Part shown: piece by piece, positions 47,403 through 57,200 of the stretch
Position numbering within the stretch: the stretch's first letter is position 1
How the letters are laid out: the number at the start of each line of letters is the position of its first letter
DNA from: Lactobacillus sp. ESL0785
GTDB taxonomy: Bacteria; Bacillota; Bacilli; Lactobacillales; Lactobacillaceae
Assembly (NCBI RefSeq): GCF_029395455.1
Contig: NZ_CP113916.1
Span: 620,001 to 684,000, forward strand
Length of the DNA: 64,000 nucleotides
Direction: 5' to 3'
The notes under the pieces: generated by a model
Database searches by the model: none
Seen by the model: only the letters and a program-made list of their open reading frames with translations
What the model was told of the DNA's origin: nothing
Made by a program: the position numbers and the translations under genes

Positions 47403-47420
47403 TTAATTAGGAGGAATTTG

Positions 47421-48830
47421 ATGCAAAGAAAATTAGACGCAAAATTAATTTTGTCAATTCTTGCTGCAGGTTTAATGTCATTTTCGGGTGTGCTAATTGA
47501 AACAGCCGGAAATATAACTTTTCCTGTTTTAATGCAAGAATTTCACGTAAATATGGCCACAGTACAGTGGATGACGACCGGTTATTTATTAATTGCCGCA
47601 ATTATTATGCCACTGTCGGCTTACTTGAAGAAGAATTTTAGTTCTAAGAAGCTATTCGTTACAGCTGCGATTTTATTTGTAATTGGTCTATTGATTGATT
47701 CATGTACCACTGAATCAATGGGCTTTATCTTTTTAGTAATCGGCCGGATTATTCAAGGTGCCGGAGCCGGAATTGCGTTGCCGTTGATGTTTAATATTAT
47801 TTTAGAGAGAACGCCATTAGATAAGGTTGGCCTTTTAATGGGGATTGGAACAATGATTACGGCAGTTGCTCCAGCCTTAGGACCAACATTTGGTGGATTA
47901 GTCGTTAATACACTTAGTTGGCGCTATATCTTTATTTTGATTATCCCAGTAATGATTATTTCTTTCATTATGGGTGTGACCTGCATTACCAAGGATCCGT
48001 ATCCATTAAGTCATACTAAGCTTGATTGGACAGGTTTTATTGAAATTGCATTAGCTTTTGTTGGTTTGATCTTAGCTTTCAGTAATTTATCAGGAATTTT
48101 AGTACGGCCAATTAACTTTATCGTTCCACTAGTAATCGGTTTGATTGCACTAGCTTTCTTTATCAAGCATGCACTCAAGGTTAAAGAACCGCTGTTAAAT
48201 ATTAGATTGCTAAAGAACCATAAGTTTACTGCTGGGATTATTGCTTACTTTATTTTTCAAGTTAATACGGTGGGCTTATCCTTTATCTTGCCGAATTACC
48301 TGCAAATCGTTAACGGAGCAACTGCAATGTTAGCTGGCTTGCTGCTACTACCTGGCGGTGCGATTGGTGCAATTGCTTCACCAGTTAGTGGCCGGATGTT
48401 GGACAATTATGGTCCAAGAAAGCCGATTATGATCGGTGCCTGTTTTGAAGTTTTGGGCAGTATTATGTTCTGTCTGTTTGCACAGAATTTTAATTCTGTT
48501 AATGTCTTACTTTCCTACGTTATTATTATGACGGGGACAGGTTTAATCATGGGTGATACAATGACAGCTTCACTGAACCTGCTTACTAAGGAAGAAAATG
48601 CCGATGGTAATGGCTTGTTTAACATGGTGCAGCAATTTTCTGGTGCAGTTGGAACTTCAATTGTTTCTGCAATTATGCAATTTGTCCAACAAATGAGTTC
48701 AAGACCAACTAGTGCTGGTAAACTTGTTGATGGTGCCCAAGTTGGTTTGATTTTCTTATTAATCTTGGTGGTTATTGGCGCATACTTATTGCATCAAGCT
48801 ACTAAAAAGGACAAGTTAAGTGAGAATTAA
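47421..48830 (+). CDS. MFS multidrug exporter, DHA2 (EmrB/QacA) family
   Basis: A 469-residue proton-driven drug exporter with about 14 membrane helices, the DHA2 layout. The WMTTGYLLIAAIIMPLSAYL stretch of helix 2, the VIGRIIQGAGAGIALPL motif and the MGIGTMITAVAPALGPTFGG motif C are typical. ATG 47421 follows AGGAGG (47409-47414); an adjacent TTG at 47418 is less likely. It is followed 3 bases after its stop by a MarR-family gene, so drug-inducible expression through the palindrome at 47377 is likely. Confidence 0.92.
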   Translation: MQRKLDAKLILSILAAGLMSFSGVLIETAGNITFPVLMQEFHVNMATVQWMTTGYLLIAAIIMPLSAYLKKNFSSKKLFVTAAILFVIGLLIDSCTTESMGFIFLVIGRIIQGAGAGIALPLMFNIILERTPLDKVGLLMGIGTMITAVAPALGPTFGGLVVNTLSWRYIFILIIPVMIISFIMGVTCITKDPYPLSHTKLDWTGFIEIALAFVGLILAFSNLSGILVRPINFIVPLVIGLIALAFFIKHALKVKEPLLNIRLLKNHKFTAGIIAYFIFQVNTVGLSFILPNYLQIVNGATAMLAGLLLLPGGAIGAIASPVSGRMLDNYGPRKPIMIGACFEVLGSIMFCLFAQNFNSVNVLLSYVIIMTGTGLIMGDTMTASLNLLTKEENADGNGLFNMVQQFSGAVGTSIVSAIMQFVQQMSSRPTSAGKLVDGAQVGLIFLLILVVIGAYLLHQATKKDKLSEN

Positions 48831-48833
48831 CTA

Positions 48834-49253
48834 ATGAAAAAAAATTTTGGTTTAGCTTTGCAAAGAGCGCAAAATACCTTTAATCGTAATATTGATCGTT
48901 ATGCTAGAACAATTGGCTTAACAGGAACGCAAATGGTAATCATTCAATTCTTGAGTGCCATTCCAGCCAAACAAAAAATCTATCAGAAAGATATTGAACA
49001 TGAATTCAATATTCGCAAGTCGACAGCAACCAATATTTTGAAATTATTAGAGCAAAAAGATTTAATTGCCAAAAAAGCTAATGAGCATGATAGTAGGTTA
49101 AAAGAAATTACTTTAACTGCTAAAGCCCAAGAGATTCAGCGGGATGCTGCTGCTTATGTGGGTCGTTCGGAAGCTAAAGTTGAGCAAATTCTAGGGACAC
49201 AGTTGCGTGATGAGGTAACGGCAGCATTGCTGAAGTTAGATCAAGAACTATAA
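48834..49253 (+). CDS. MarR family transcriptional regulator
   Basis: A 139-residue winged-helix repressor. The DNA-binding part is IYQKDIEHEFNIRKSTATNI and LLEQKDLIAKKANEHDSRLKEITLT, the usual MarR helix and wing. It is transcribed with the exporter and probably represses it. The start codon lies 3 bases from the exporter stop, so translation is coupled. Confidence 0.9.
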   Translation: MKKNFGLALQRAQNTFNRNIDRYARTIGLTGTQMVIIQFLSAIPAKQKIYQKDIEHEFNIRKSTATNILKLLEQKDLIAKKANEHDSRLKEITLTAKAQEIQRDAAAYVGRSEAKVEQILGTQLRDEVTAALLKLDQEL

Positions 49254-49292
49254 AAAAAGACGATGTATTGTTAACAATACATCGTCTTTTTT
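49253..49292. terminator. Bidirectional terminator
   Basis: A perfect palindrome with AAAAAAGACGATGTATTG on the left arm and its complement on the right, ending in six T. It serves marR and the convergent TetR gene. Confidence 0.93.
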
Positions 49293-49297
49293 ATCTT

Positions 49298-49879
49298 TTA
49301 TTTTTTTAAATGTTCAGTAAAAGTCTTGATATTTTGGGTTAAATACTCATGATCAGAGAGCTCGCTTTTAATATCCGCATACGCCAATCTAAAAACAGCG
49401 TGACCAAAATTAATTAGTAGCATATTGTTTACTTCAACTTTGATATTTATATCGGCAGCAATTTCACCGCAGTTCTGCAGTTTTTTAAATAAATCGGTAT
49501 ATATTTTGTTCTCTAAGTGCAATAATTGCTCAATTGCTGCTGTTAATTCTGGAAACTGGTGATTTTCGCGCAATGCAATTAAAAAAATCCCGCGATGTTG
49601 TTCAATGAATTGCAGCGAAATAGTAACCGCGTGTTGAATGTCTTTTTCAAGATCACCACTAGGAGTAAAAGAATTACCGAACGCGGTAATTTCCTCAGTA
49701 TAATGATTTATTAATGCTTTTAAAATGCTCTCTTTATCAGGAAAATGCCGAAAAACTGTACTTTCGTTAATTCCTGCTTCTTCAGCAATTTTGCGGGTTG
49801 TTGTTCCTTTATAGCCATAACTACTGGCTAGTTTAGCAAAAGCAGAAACAATTTTTCTGTCCATCTCAGTTACTTTCAT
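49298..49879 (-). CDS. TetR family transcriptional regulator
   Basis: A 193-residue TetR-type repressor. The helix-turn-helix is YKGTTTRKIAEEAGINESTV followed by FRHFPDKESILKALI; the C-terminal part is a helical ligand-binding domain. AGGAGG-like sequence (CCTCC on the plus strand at 49883-49887) precedes the ATG. It is divergent from the M20 peptidase and convergent to marR, so the target is not obvious. AGCAACCA (49930-49937) and TGGTTGCT (49984-49991) in the divergent interval are a distant inverted pair that may matter. Confidence 0.9.
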   Translation of the reverse strand: MKVTEMDRKIVSAFAKLASSYGYKGTTTRKIAEEAGINESTVFRHFPDKESILKALINHYTEEITAFGNSFTPSGDLEKDIQHAVTISLQFIEQHRGIFLIALRENHQFPELTAAIEQLLHLENKIYTDLFKKLQNCGEIAADINIKVEVNNMLLINFGHAVFRLAYADIKSELSDHEYLTQNIKTFTEHLKK

Positions 49880-50099
49880 TATAACCTCCTTGATTAATTT
49901 TTTAATTTCAACCTATTCTTCTTCATTGTAGCAACCAATAAGTTTGTTAGTAAAGTAATACTATTTATTATTTAAAAGTAGTGTGGTTGCTTAATGATTC
50001 TTAAAGCTTTTTTAGTAAAATGCTTCTGTTTAGAAACTATACGAAAAGTGGGCTACAATATGAACTAAGTAATATATCAAAATACAGGAGGAATTTATC

Positions 50100-51329
50100 T
50101 TGGAGAAAGAACAGAAAATGCAAATTTTGCAGGATCTTGTTGCCATTCACTCAGTTAATGGTGATGAATTGCCGGTTGCAAAGTATTTGAAGAAGTTGCT
50201 AGATGATGCTGGTATTAAGAATGAAATTTTACCATTAAAAAATGAAGCTAATCGTGCTAACTTGGTAGCTGAACTTGGCTCAGGTAAGCCAGTCTTGGTT
50301 ATTTCTGGCCATATGGATACAGTTGATGTGAACAAGGATAATTGGGAGACCGATCCATTTAAAGTCACTAAAAAAGGCGATAAGCTATACGGCCGCGGCA
50401 CTACTGATATGAAGGCTGGTTTAGCCGCAATGGTCATTGCCATGGTAGAACTAAAAGAAAGTGGTGCTGCTATTCCGGGTACTATTCGTCTGTTAGCAAC
50501 TGCTGGCGAAGAAGTTGGTCAACCTGGTGCTGAAGAATTGCAAAAGCAGGGCTATGTTGATGATGCTGATGCTCTTTTAATTGGTGAACCTTCAGGTTTG
50601 TTTAGAACTGTCTTTGCTAATAAAGGTGAATTGGACTTAACAATTTCTTCAGAAGGTAAAACAGCGCACAGTTCGATGCCATTCTTGGGTAACAACGCGG
50701 TTGAACACTTGCTTAATGTATTAGATGCGATTAAGAAGCGGATTAAAGAGTTAACTGCTGGTGTTAAGAATGATATTTTGGGTGAGACAGTCTTTAACAT
50801 TGATACCATTAAAGGCGGCAACCAAGTAAATGCAATTCCTAATCATGCTGAAGCTGAACTGAATTTGCGGACCATTCCAGAATTAGCTAACCCAACGATT
50901 TTGCAAGAATTTCAAGCAGTAATTGATGACTACAATAATTCAACTAATGGTCATATTAAGATGAGTGTTGATATGGACATCGTTCCAATTATTGGTAATC
51001 GTGACTCTAAGTTGCTTAAAGTTGTTCAAGATGCTGGTCGACCTTATATTGCTAAGCAAGATATTCCAGCTGCTCAATTAGCATTAATGCAAAAGGAAGC
51101 CCAGATTGCTAATACTGAGTATCATGAAGGTGGCTTTTTAACTGAAGGTGTTTCTGGTGGTACCGATGGTTCTAAGTTTTTGATTAAGCACCCAACTGGT
51201 TTTGAATATTTAGTGTATGGTCCGGGTAGTGATACTCCACACCAAGATAATGAATATATTTCTGAGCAAATGTATTTGGACTTTGTGGATATTTATAAGC
51301 AAATCTTTACTAATTACGGTCGAGATTAA
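50100..51329 (+). CDS. M20-family deacylase (ArgE/DapE type)
   Basis: A 409-residue zinc-dependent amidohydrolase. Zinc-site motifs are VISGHMDTVD, YGRGTTDMKAGLAAMV and LATAGEEVGQPGAE, with the lid domain (AHSSMPFLGNNAVEHL) in the middle and a late His. It may be succinyl-diaminopimelate desuccinylase or a related deacylase/peptidase; the motifs do not separate these. TTG 50100 is the start because AGGAGG lies eight bases before it at 50086-50091 and no ATG is near. It is monocistronic. Confidence 0.85.
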   Translation: MEKEQKMQILQDLVAIHSVNGDELPVAKYLKKLLDDAGIKNEILPLKNEANRANLVAELGSGKPVLVISGHMDTVDVNKDNWETDPFKVTKKGDKLYGRGTTDMKAGLAAMVIAMVELKESGAAIPGTIRLLATAGEEVGQPGAEELQKQGYVDDADALLIGEPSGLFRTVFANKGELDLTISSEGKTAHSSMPFLGNNAVEHLLNVLDAIKKRIKELTAGVKNDILGETVFNIDTIKGGNQVNAIPNHAEAELNLRTIPELANPTILQEFQAVIDDYNNSTNGHIKMSVDMDIVPIIGNRDSKLLKVVQDAGRPYIAKQDIPAAQLALMQKEAQIANTEYHEGGFLTEGVSGGTDGSKFLIKHPTGFEYLVYGPGSDTPHQDNEYISEQMYLDFVDIYKQIFTNYGRD

Positions 51330-51340
51330 GTTGTAAGATA

Positions 51341-51374
51341 AATCTCCTAACTGATAAGAGTTAGGGGATTTTTT
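51341..51374 (+). terminator. Terminator of the M20 deacylase gene
   Basis: AATCTCCTAACT pairs with AGTTAGGGGATT (one G-T pair) around a six-base loop and is followed by T. Confidence 0.88.
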
Positions 51375-51465
51375 ACTGGTAAATAATAAGTTTGAGAATT
51401 GTCAACCCTTATTATGATGTAAAAATTGTTAAGGTCTGTTACACTTTTTAGGTGGTGATGAAAAA

Positions 51466-52212
51466 ATGGAAAATAAAAAGGCAATTGATGTTGGTGTATT
51501 AGCTGCCAAAATCTTGATTGAATCCGGCTCAGAAATGTGGCGAGTCGAAGATACAACTAAACGAATTATCGATCATGCGGCTGGCAGCAAGGCAGAGGCC
51601 TTTACCAGCTTAACGGGTGTGCTCGTCAGTTTGAAGAATGCCTCTTACACAAGATTTATTCAAATTGATAAGCGCGGGATTAATATGGATAAAATTAATT
51701 CAGTTAACCGGTTGTCACGTCAATATACAGCTGAAGAAATCAGTCTTGACCAACTTGAAAAAGAATTATTTGCGGTTAAGCAGGCTAAGCCACAATTTCC
51801 TATTTGGGTGCAGACAATTGCGGCCGGCTTTGAAGGTGCCTTTTTCATGTTTATTTTTACGCAAACCTATGATTGGCGTGATTTTCCGTTGGCCTTTGTT
51901 GCAGGAGCACTAGGTTACCTAGTTACATTGCTGTTGTCGTCAAGGATTAGGATTCGCTTTATTAGTGAATTTTTTGGTGCACTTGTCATTGGCTTATGTA
52001 CGGTTATTGGTGTCCGCTTGCATTTAGGCTTTAACGTGCAAAATATTATCATTGGGGCAATCATGCCACCAGTTCCGGGAATTCCAATGATTACGGCTGT
52101 GCGTGATATCTTTGAAGGTAACTTACTGTCAGGACTGGAGCGAATGATGGAATGTATGATTACACTTAGTGCTTTAGCCTTTGGTATTGGTGTTGTGCTG
52201 CACTATATGTAG
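51466..52212 (+). CDS. ThrE-type threonine/serine exporter, large subunit
   Basis: A 248-residue membrane protein. The N-terminal soluble part (VLAAKILIESGSEMWRVEDT, AEAFTSLTGVLVSL) and the following five or so helices match the first half of ThrE exporters. The re-entrant-like GAIMPPVPGIPMITAVRDI is characteristic. Half-size ThrE proteins work as pairs, and the second half follows 15 bases downstream. GGTGGTGA lies upstream of ATG 51466. Confidence 0.85.
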   Translation: MENKKAIDVGVLAAKILIESGSEMWRVEDTTKRIIDHAAGSKAEAFTSLTGVLVSLKNASYTRFIQIDKRGINMDKINSVNRLSRQYTAEEISLDQLEKELFAVKQAKPQFPIWVQTIAAGFEGAFFMFIFTQTYDWRDFPLAFVAGALGYLVTLLLSSRIRIRFISEFFGALVIGLCTVIGVRLHLGFNVQNIIIGAIMPPVPGIPMITAVRDIFEGNLLSGLERMMECMITLSALAFGIGVVLHYM

Positions 52213-52227
52213 TAGAAAGGACGCATA

Positions 52228-52665
52228 ATGACTTTTTATCATTTTATTATTCAAGTTCTTTTCAGCTATTTGGGGACAGTAATGTTTGATATGTTTATTA
52301 ACCTACCTAAAAAAGCATTCAATACTTCCGGAACCATTGCTTGTATCGGCTGGCTTGTCTACTGGTTCATATTTGAATTTGGTTTGGGTGCCATCTTAGC
52401 TAATTTTGTGGCCGCCTTTGTGGTGGGCAGCTTGGGCATCGTCTGCGCGGTTAAAAAGAAAATGCCAAGTACAATGTTTGTTAGTGGCTTAGTGCCATTA
52501 GTTCCAGGAGCCAGTGGATATCAAGCTTTGGCGGCGATGATTAGTCACTCACCAATGATCGCTGTGCAGAAGACAATTCATGTTTGTATGGTAGCTGGTG
52601 CGATTGCGTTAGGCTATGTCTTTTCACAAGTAATAGTAGAATTAATGCATCAAAAAAGACGTTGA
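52228..52665 (+). CDS. ThrE-type threonine/serine exporter, small subunit
   Basis: A 145-residue protein with five predicted helices, matching the second half of ThrE. SGLVPLVPGASGYQALAAM is the counterpart of the PPVPGIP segment in the large subunit. GAAAGGACG is the ribosome site. Together with the preceding gene it would export threonine, serine or a similar amino acid. Confidence 0.85.
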   Translation: MTFYHFIIQVLFSYLGTVMFDMFINLPKKAFNTSGTIACIGWLVYWFIFEFGLGAILANFVAAFVVGSLGIVCAVKKKMPSTMFVSGLVPLVPGASGYQALAAMISHSPMIAVQKTIHVCMVAGAIALGYVFSQVIVELMHQKRR

Positions 52666-52680
52666 TAATTGAAAAATCTT

Positions 52681-52704
52681 GGTGGTCATAATGATCGCCT
52701 TTTT
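52681..52704 (+). terminator. Terminator of the ThrE pair
   Basis: GGTGGTCA pairs with TGATCGCC (two G-T pairs) around a three-base loop, followed by five T. Confidence 0.75.
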
Positions 52705-52805
52705 ATTTTGAAAAAATACATAAAGGCGCATTTAAAAAATCCACAAAAAAGTCTAAAATTTAGTTGTAGAAAATTTCAACTTATATTTTTAGAAAGTGCT
52801 TTAAA

Positions 52806-53903
52806 ATGTCAAAAATGAAATTAGGTAAATTAGTTGCAGTCATGGCCTTAGCAACTGCGACTATCATGCCCATGGTGAAGATAGATAATGTTCAAGCTAG
52901 CAGTACGATTAATGACTTAGCTAAAAATGATTCTTATGGTGGCGTGACCAACTTAGAAGATATGTTAAAGCAGGAAGGCGTTAAATATAATTCCTTTACT
53001 GCTGAAAATCAAAATTCATACCGCAATGGTTCGCCAGAAGGTGTAGTTATCCATGAAACAGCTACTCCTAATGCAACAGCTCATGATGAAGCAATTTACT
53101 TCAATCGTGAATGGAAAAATATTTCGACGTATGTTCATGCTTTTGTTGATAAAACTGGTGTTATTCAAATGATGTCACCGGATTATAGTACTTGGGGTGC
53201 TGGTCCTGTTGCTAATGACCGCTTTATTCAAGTCGAATTATGTGAGGAAGATAACCAGACCGACTTTGTCAAAAGTGTCAATAATGATGCTATTTATGTC
53301 GCTCAATTACTGCATCATTATAATTTAACACCTGATAATGCTTCAAACGATGGTCAAGGAACGATCTGGTCCCATCACGCAGTTACCAAGTTTTTAGGCG
53401 GGACTGATCATACGGATCCTGATGGCTATTTTGCCAAATGGGGCTATTCAATGGATGACTTCTGTGATCTAGTTACGTACTATTATGATTCTCCAAGTAG
53501 CGTTAAAGATGCACCAGCTACTGATAATTCTGCAGCGTTGCCTGACCCAATTGCTACTAAAACTTTAATGCATGATGCTTTAGTTTACGATCAAACTGGT
53601 CAATTAACAGATGCAACAAGTAAAAGTGCTGGGACTAAGTTGACTATTTATAGTAAACAAAAAATTGCTGGTAAGAATTATCTTCAAATTGGTAGTAATC
53701 AATATATCGTTGCCAGCAATGTTACGGGTAAAAAGCGTCATTTAAAGCATAATGCCTATGTTTACGATAATAATGGTAAGCGGACTGCAAATAAGAAATT
53801 TCGTGGTAAATCCATTAGAACGTTTGGTGCATGTGTAAAGATTAAGGGACACAAGTATTATCAAATAGATATTAATCAGTTTATTAAAAAAGGTAACTTT
53901 TAA
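52806..53903 (+). CDS. SLAP-anchored N-acetylmuramoyl-L-alanine amidase (amidase_2)
   Basis: A 365-residue secreted wall hydrolase. A signal peptide (residues 1-31, ending VQAS) precedes an amidase_2/PGRP domain at about 60-230. Candidate zinc ligands are His83 in VVIHETATPN, His190/191 in WSHHAV and the HTDPDGYF segment. The C-terminus has two SLAP modules (MHDALVYDQTGQLTD and KHNAYVYDNNGKRTA) for wall binding. It would cut the stem peptide from MurNAc during growth or autolysis. ATG 52806 has only AGAAAGTG upstream. Monocistronic. Confidence 0.9.
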   Translation: MSKMKLGKLVAVMALATATIMPMVKIDNVQASSTINDLAKNDSYGGVTNLEDMLKQEGVKYNSFTAENQNSYRNGSPEGVVIHETATPNATAHDEAIYFNREWKNISTYVHAFVDKTGVIQMMSPDYSTWGAGPVANDRFIQVELCEEDNQTDFVKSVNNDAIYVAQLLHHYNLTPDNASNDGQGTIWSHHAVTKFLGGTDHTDPDGYFAKWGYSMDDFCDLVTYYYDSPSSVKDAPATDNSAALPDPIATKTLMHDALVYDQTGQLTDATSKSAGTKLTIYSKQKIAGKNYLQIGSNQYIVASNVTGKKRHLKHNAYVYDNNGKRTANKKFRGKSIRTFGACVKIKGHKYYQIDINQFIKKGNF

Positions 53904-53946
53904 TAAACTAGATAAGAAATTTTAATTAAAAAATAACTTTATAGTT

Positions 53947-53984
53947 AGAATTACAGCTTTTAATAAGTTGTAATTCTTTTTTTA
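53947..53984 (+). terminator. Terminator of the amidase gene
   Basis: AGAATTACA pairs with TGTAATTCT around a 13-base loop and is followed by seven T. Confidence 0.88.
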
Positions 53985-54195
53985 TTTATTGTTGCAGGAA
54001 ATTAAATAACTATGTATATAAAAAACACAAATTACAATTATTACTTACTATTAAAAATAGTTATTAAATAAAAATAAAAGTTGTGGTGACAGTACTGATA
54101 TTACTAGCTTTAAAGAAACAACCCATATAAAAAATATCGTTATTAAATGTTATGTATAAGCATAGTATTTGTTTTTTTGGTAGTTTAGGCATTAA

Positions 54196-54236
54196 TATAA
54201 TAACTGTAAGCACTATCATAAAAAATCCGGATTTTT
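54196..54236 (+). promoter_or_regulatory. -10 box and 16-base palindrome upstream of the large adhesin
   Basis: TATAAT at 54196-54201 lacks a good -35 (a T-rich run lies there). AAAAATCCGGATTTTT (54221-54236) is a perfect palindrome 24 bases before the start codon, placed where a repressor or an RNA hairpin could block expression. The rest of 53,985-54,195 is AT-rich and shows nothing recognised. Confidence 0.45.
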
Positions 54237-54259
54237 AATAACTTAAAGAGGGTAAAAAT

Positions 54260-57200
54260 ATGCTAGGTAAAAATAATTTTAATGAACGATTAAGAAAAAT
54301 GGAGATGCAATCAAAGCGAGATCGATTTTCGATTCGTAAATTGACTGTTGGTGCTGCCTCTGTTTTGTTGGGCTTTAGTTTTTTGACAATGAGTAGCCAA
54401 ACTGCAAAGGCTGACACTATCTCTGCAAATTCAACTGAAAATACAACACAGCAAGTAAATAAAACTGCTGCAACAGATGAAAAAGCAGCGACGTCTGCAA
54501 CCGCAAAAGCTACTGCACAACCCAAGAAAGCTCAGAATACTAAACAGAATTTAACTACTTATTCTGGTCTAAGTTCATTTTTGAAGAGTGGTACAAATGC
54601 TGCTGAAACAGATACAAATAAGTCTGCAACTGCGGCTAAGACAACAAGTGCAACAGAGCAAAAAGCACCTGCCCCAGTGGATCAGGCAGATAATGCTACT
54701 AATAAGCAAAATTTGGCTACTACTAATCAGGTTCAGCAGCCAGCTGCTCAGGATGATGAAACTGATGTTAATAACTGGGCTGACTTTACGGCAGCCTTGC
54801 TTAATGAAGATGTCACAACAATTAATTTAACTAGTGACATTACAGCAACGGAAAATAATCAACAATACTCCATTCAAGGCAGTAAGGTAGTTAATGGTAA
54901 TCACAAGACTTTAGATATTGGTGCGAATATAATTCAAGACGATATTTATCAGTATGGGATTACTTTTAACGATGTTAAATTGATGGGTAGAAAGCCAAGT
55001 GATGATCCTAGTCGGTTTAACTTTTACGGTTATGATAATGACAAGGCAGTTACGCTAAATAATGTTGAAAGTGATAATGTTAGTTATGATTCATTGATTA
55101 AGTTTGAAAATAAGGTTACTTTAAATTACAACATTGATGGTAATATCTTTAGTGATTATGCTGAGCCAACGGCTGATGACGATTCTGATGTCATGATTAA
55201 TTTTGCACCAACACCTGATACTTCCTCTAGTTTTATCTGTGATGTTTTCTTAATTGGTAGCAATGCCAATGTAACTGCCAACATTTCTAATACTAAGAGT
55301 GCATTGCGGGGAACAGGTACCGTTGATGATGCCAGAATTGAAGTTGGGGAAGGTTCTAATTTTCACCTGAATATTGATCCGACAGTTAACTTCCTTTATC
55401 GGGTTGATGAAGGTATTCCGCCAATGTACATTCAGGTCGATCCTGGTTCAACCACAATTATTCAAAATAACTCTTCTGATACTGGTGTTAATCCAGGCAA
55501 AGACAACCAAATCAAGCTACTTGCCGATACACCAAAGCTGTTTGAAATTACCAGTAATAATGGTAATGACGTTAATAACTTCAATTTCCCAGTGACCGAT
55601 ATTTCTGGTGATAAGATGGGAATGATTACCGATCATTATAAGTGGATTATTCAAAGCTCAAATAATGCCAATATTATTGATCCGAACTTGACAGATGCCC
55701 AAATGACCATTTTGGCTAACCCAACTTTACCAGAAAACATTTTGGCTGATGGTAAAGCTGATAAAACTTTCCAAGATTTAAATACTAAGGAAGATTTTCA
55801 AACTGTAATTCAAAGTCAAGGCGGCTTTAACAGTTCTGCTGGTTTTGCATTAGGGACTGACCTTTATGATGGTTGGAAGAAGACTGATGCTGGTCGTTAT
55901 AATATTTCTAGCAATAAAATTTCAATTCACCAAGGACAAACTAGTGCGATTGGTGGTGCTGAAGATAAGCTGAAGGCTGTTGATGGTAACAATAATACGA
56001 CGACAACAATTGCCGACTTATTGGGACTTGATGATAGTATCAATCCAGATAATAAGACAATTATGAGCGTTGCATGGCTGCCAAATCAAGCAATGGACAG
56101 TCAAGGTAACTTAACCAGCGGTGGCTTAATTAAGGATAATGCTGGTAACCTTGTTGACGATATTAATCAAGTTGTTCCAGAAGAAGGTCAATTAGGTAAT
56201 GCAGTTATTCGGGTAACTTATGGTGATGGCACAACTGATGATATCCCTGTAACTTTGAATATAATTAAAGCTAAGTCTTCTGGTGATGTTCAACAAGTTG
56301 CACATGGTGTAATGCCGACAGCCGATCAAGCTAAAGATGCGGTTGCATTTGATGGTGATGCCAGCAACTTAACTCCTACTTATGAATGGCGTAAAGCTGA
56401 TGGTTCACCGTTAACAGCTGCTGATCTGCAAGCAGGAATTAATGATGTTGCTGTTTTAGTAACTTATTATAAAGACGGTCAGCCTGATGGGACACAGTTA
56501 GTTGCTGCTAAAGTTGCCATGGGCGATACAGAAGCTCATGCTTCTGGGATTACAGCAGGTACTGGGCCAGTTGTTGTTCACGCCGCTAATATTCCGAGTG
56601 CCAATAAGCCTTTGGTACCTGACTTTACTGATGCCAGCAAGTGGAACTCATATTTAGCTGGTGATTTAACTAACGTAGCAAGTGTTGATTGGGATGATGA
56701 TACTGACGTTTCAACCATTATTAATGGTACGATTGGTGAAAAAACTGCTAAATTGCGGGTTACCTTTAATGATGGTTCAACTTTAGAAGTTGATGATGTT
56801 AAGGTTAACGTTCTTGGTGGTGAAAAAGATGCTACTAAGACGACTACAACCCCTAATGGTGTTATTCCGTCAGTTGAGCAAGCAAAAGAGGCTCTTAAAG
56901 ATGAAGCTAATTTAACTACTGATTTAAGTGCTGCTGGCTATGATGTTGATTATTCATGGGCTAAAGACGATCAAGGTACCCCAATGGATGCTGGTTATGT
57001 TAGTTATGATGAACACCAGCCTAATAAGACCGTACCCGGATATGTTGTCTTAACTTACTACAAGAAGGGTGCAGCACATACGCCAGAAAATGTTGATGGT
57101 CAGCAGATTGTCCCAGTTGATGTAATAATTAATAAACAGGAAAATAATTTGTATCACACTCAATTAGCTGGTTCTGGACAAAATTCACAAGGGGTTTCAG

